In this document: in pieces, positions 63,273 through 64,000 of the stretch
Numbering within the stretch: the first letter of the stretch is position 1
Layout: each line of letters starts with the position of its first letter
DNA from: Branchipolynoe longqiensis
Lineage: Eukaryota > Annelida > Polychaeta > Phyllodocida > Polynoidae
Length of the DNA: 64,000 bases
Assembly: GCA_030323885.1 (NCBI GenBank)
Contig: CM059189.1
Coordinates: 51,743,661-51,807,660 of the forward strand
Direction of reading: 5' to 3'
The notes under the pieces: model-generated
The model's input: the letters and a program-made list of their open reading frames with translations, nothing else
The model's database searches: none
What the model was told of the DNA's origin: nothing
Position numbers and translations under genes: made by a program

Positions 63273-64000
63273 CCATTTGCTAACGAGACACTCTGGACGA
63301 ATCACCGTTGGTATATGGAAATTTATGCTCAGGTTAGGCTGTCTGCCATTCCAAATTACATCGGGCAACGTCTTTCAATACCATCGGGTCTGAAAATCAA
63401 GGCCTGGAGGGCGTTGCTCGTGGACTATCACGACAAACAGCTACCGGATTTTTTGGAATTTGGGTGGCCTGCAGACTACACCGCCGATAAGCCGCCCATT
63501 TCGTCTAAGGCGAACCATCACACCGATCCTGAAAATGTCGCGCATATGCGCAACTACATAAACACGGAACTTGGACATGGCGCCATGCTCGGACCATTCA
63601 AGGAGGCACCATTCACACCATGGACGCAAGTCAGTCCTATCATGACCTGCGACAAACAAAAATCTGACAAAAAGAGAATCATAGTCGATTTAAGCTACCC
63701 CGGTGGAGCAAGTGTAAATGCCGGCATCAGGAAAGCCCAATATGAGGGACAACTGGCCACTTACACTCTTCCCGGCATCTTGGATCTGGCGGATGAAGTG
63801 ACGCGTTTGGGACAGGGAGCCTTTATCTGGTGTGCGGACCTTGCCAGAGCTTACAGGCAGCTACGGGCTTGCCCACTTTCTACGCCATTACTAGGTATAA
63901 CATTAGATGACCAAATCTACATAGACATTGCTCCCCCGTTTGGCTGCCGCACGTCTTCCATCGCATGTGCGCGTACAACAAATGCAGTCGTTTACCTGAT
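63273..64000 (+). CDS. Ngaro/DIRS-like reverse transcriptase, open to the window edge
   Basis: 242 codons without a stop, running off the window. It begins ANETLWTNHRWYMEIYAQVR. RT motif 1-2 is KKRIIVDLSYPGGASVNAGI, the signature of DIRS/Ngaro RTs (DLS-P-G-SVN-GI). Motif A is IWCADLARAYRQLRACPLST with the catalytic Asp. IDIAPPFGCRTSSIACARTT is motif B, and the YxDD motif lies beyond the end. It has no ATG near its start, so a scan for ATG-initiated complete ORFs misses it. Confidence 0.82.

Larger units (their letters stand above)
61000..64000 (+). mobile_element. Ngaro/DIRS-like retrotransposon, truncated by the window end
   Basis: Frames on the plus strand encode a Gag-like protein with a Cys/His finger and then a reverse transcriptase of the tyrosine-recombinase retrotransposon type. 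Recombinase and termini lie beyond the window. The Gag reading frame is interrupted at least twice. The left boundary is uncertain. It is antisense to the CI-MPR-like gene. Confidence 0.75.

Overview
The window is nuclear DNA from an animal. The repeat content points to a mollusc, most likely a gastropod or bivalve: two short retroposon families have conserved bodies typical of molluscan SINEs, there are RTE-type and RNase H-bearing LINEs, and there are DIRS- and Ngaro-like tyrosine-recombinase retrotransposons. Most of the 64 kb is transposons, miniature inverted-repeat elements (MITEs), minisatellites and microsatellites. Most long ORFs are either transposon proteins or by-products of simple repeats.

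The one host gene I can support is on the minus strand between 42074 and 60247. Five small exons have good splice sites and compatible phases at every junction. They encode the 3' end of a cation-independent mannose-6-phosphate receptor (CI-MPR/IGF2R-like, the lysosomal enzyme sorting receptor): the C-terminal half of the last MRH repeat (60138-60247 and 58896-58981), the transmembrane segment (57021-57167), a basic juxtamembrane exon (55368-55440), and the terminal cytosolic exon with an acidic DxxLI-type sorting signal (42074-42202). The last intron is about 13.2 kb. It holds a complete DIRS element in the sense direction, a 303-bp foldback related to it, a 1.85-kb tandem duplication bounded by SINEs, and several MITEs. 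A minisatellite starts less than 100 bp past the stop codon.

Layout. 1-6 kb: two SINEs and an almost full-length RTE LINE (minus, about 2063-5600). 6-9 kb: MITEs with CAGTATAACC ends, TA and CT tracts. 9.5-11.3 kb: a diverged palindrome of SINE plus tRNA-like arms, with a large CGTA/CACG expansion in one arm. 12-18 kb: SINEs, MITEs and a 25-bp minisatellite built on GGTACC. 18-27 kb: MITEs, one nested insertion with a visible TA target duplication, poly(C) tracts. 27.7-31.5 kb: 5'-truncated LINE copies. 32-41 kb: MITEs and three minisatellites, plus one weak orphan exon candidate (37539-37605). 42-60.3 kb: the receptor gene and its introns. 61-64 kb: a frameshifted Ngaro/DIRS-like retrotransposon on the plus strand, cut by the window end, whose reverse transcriptase frame is open from 63273 to the edge.

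Repeat family labels used below (SINE-A, MITE-C and so on) are mine. They rest on copies compared by eye within this window, without any database search.
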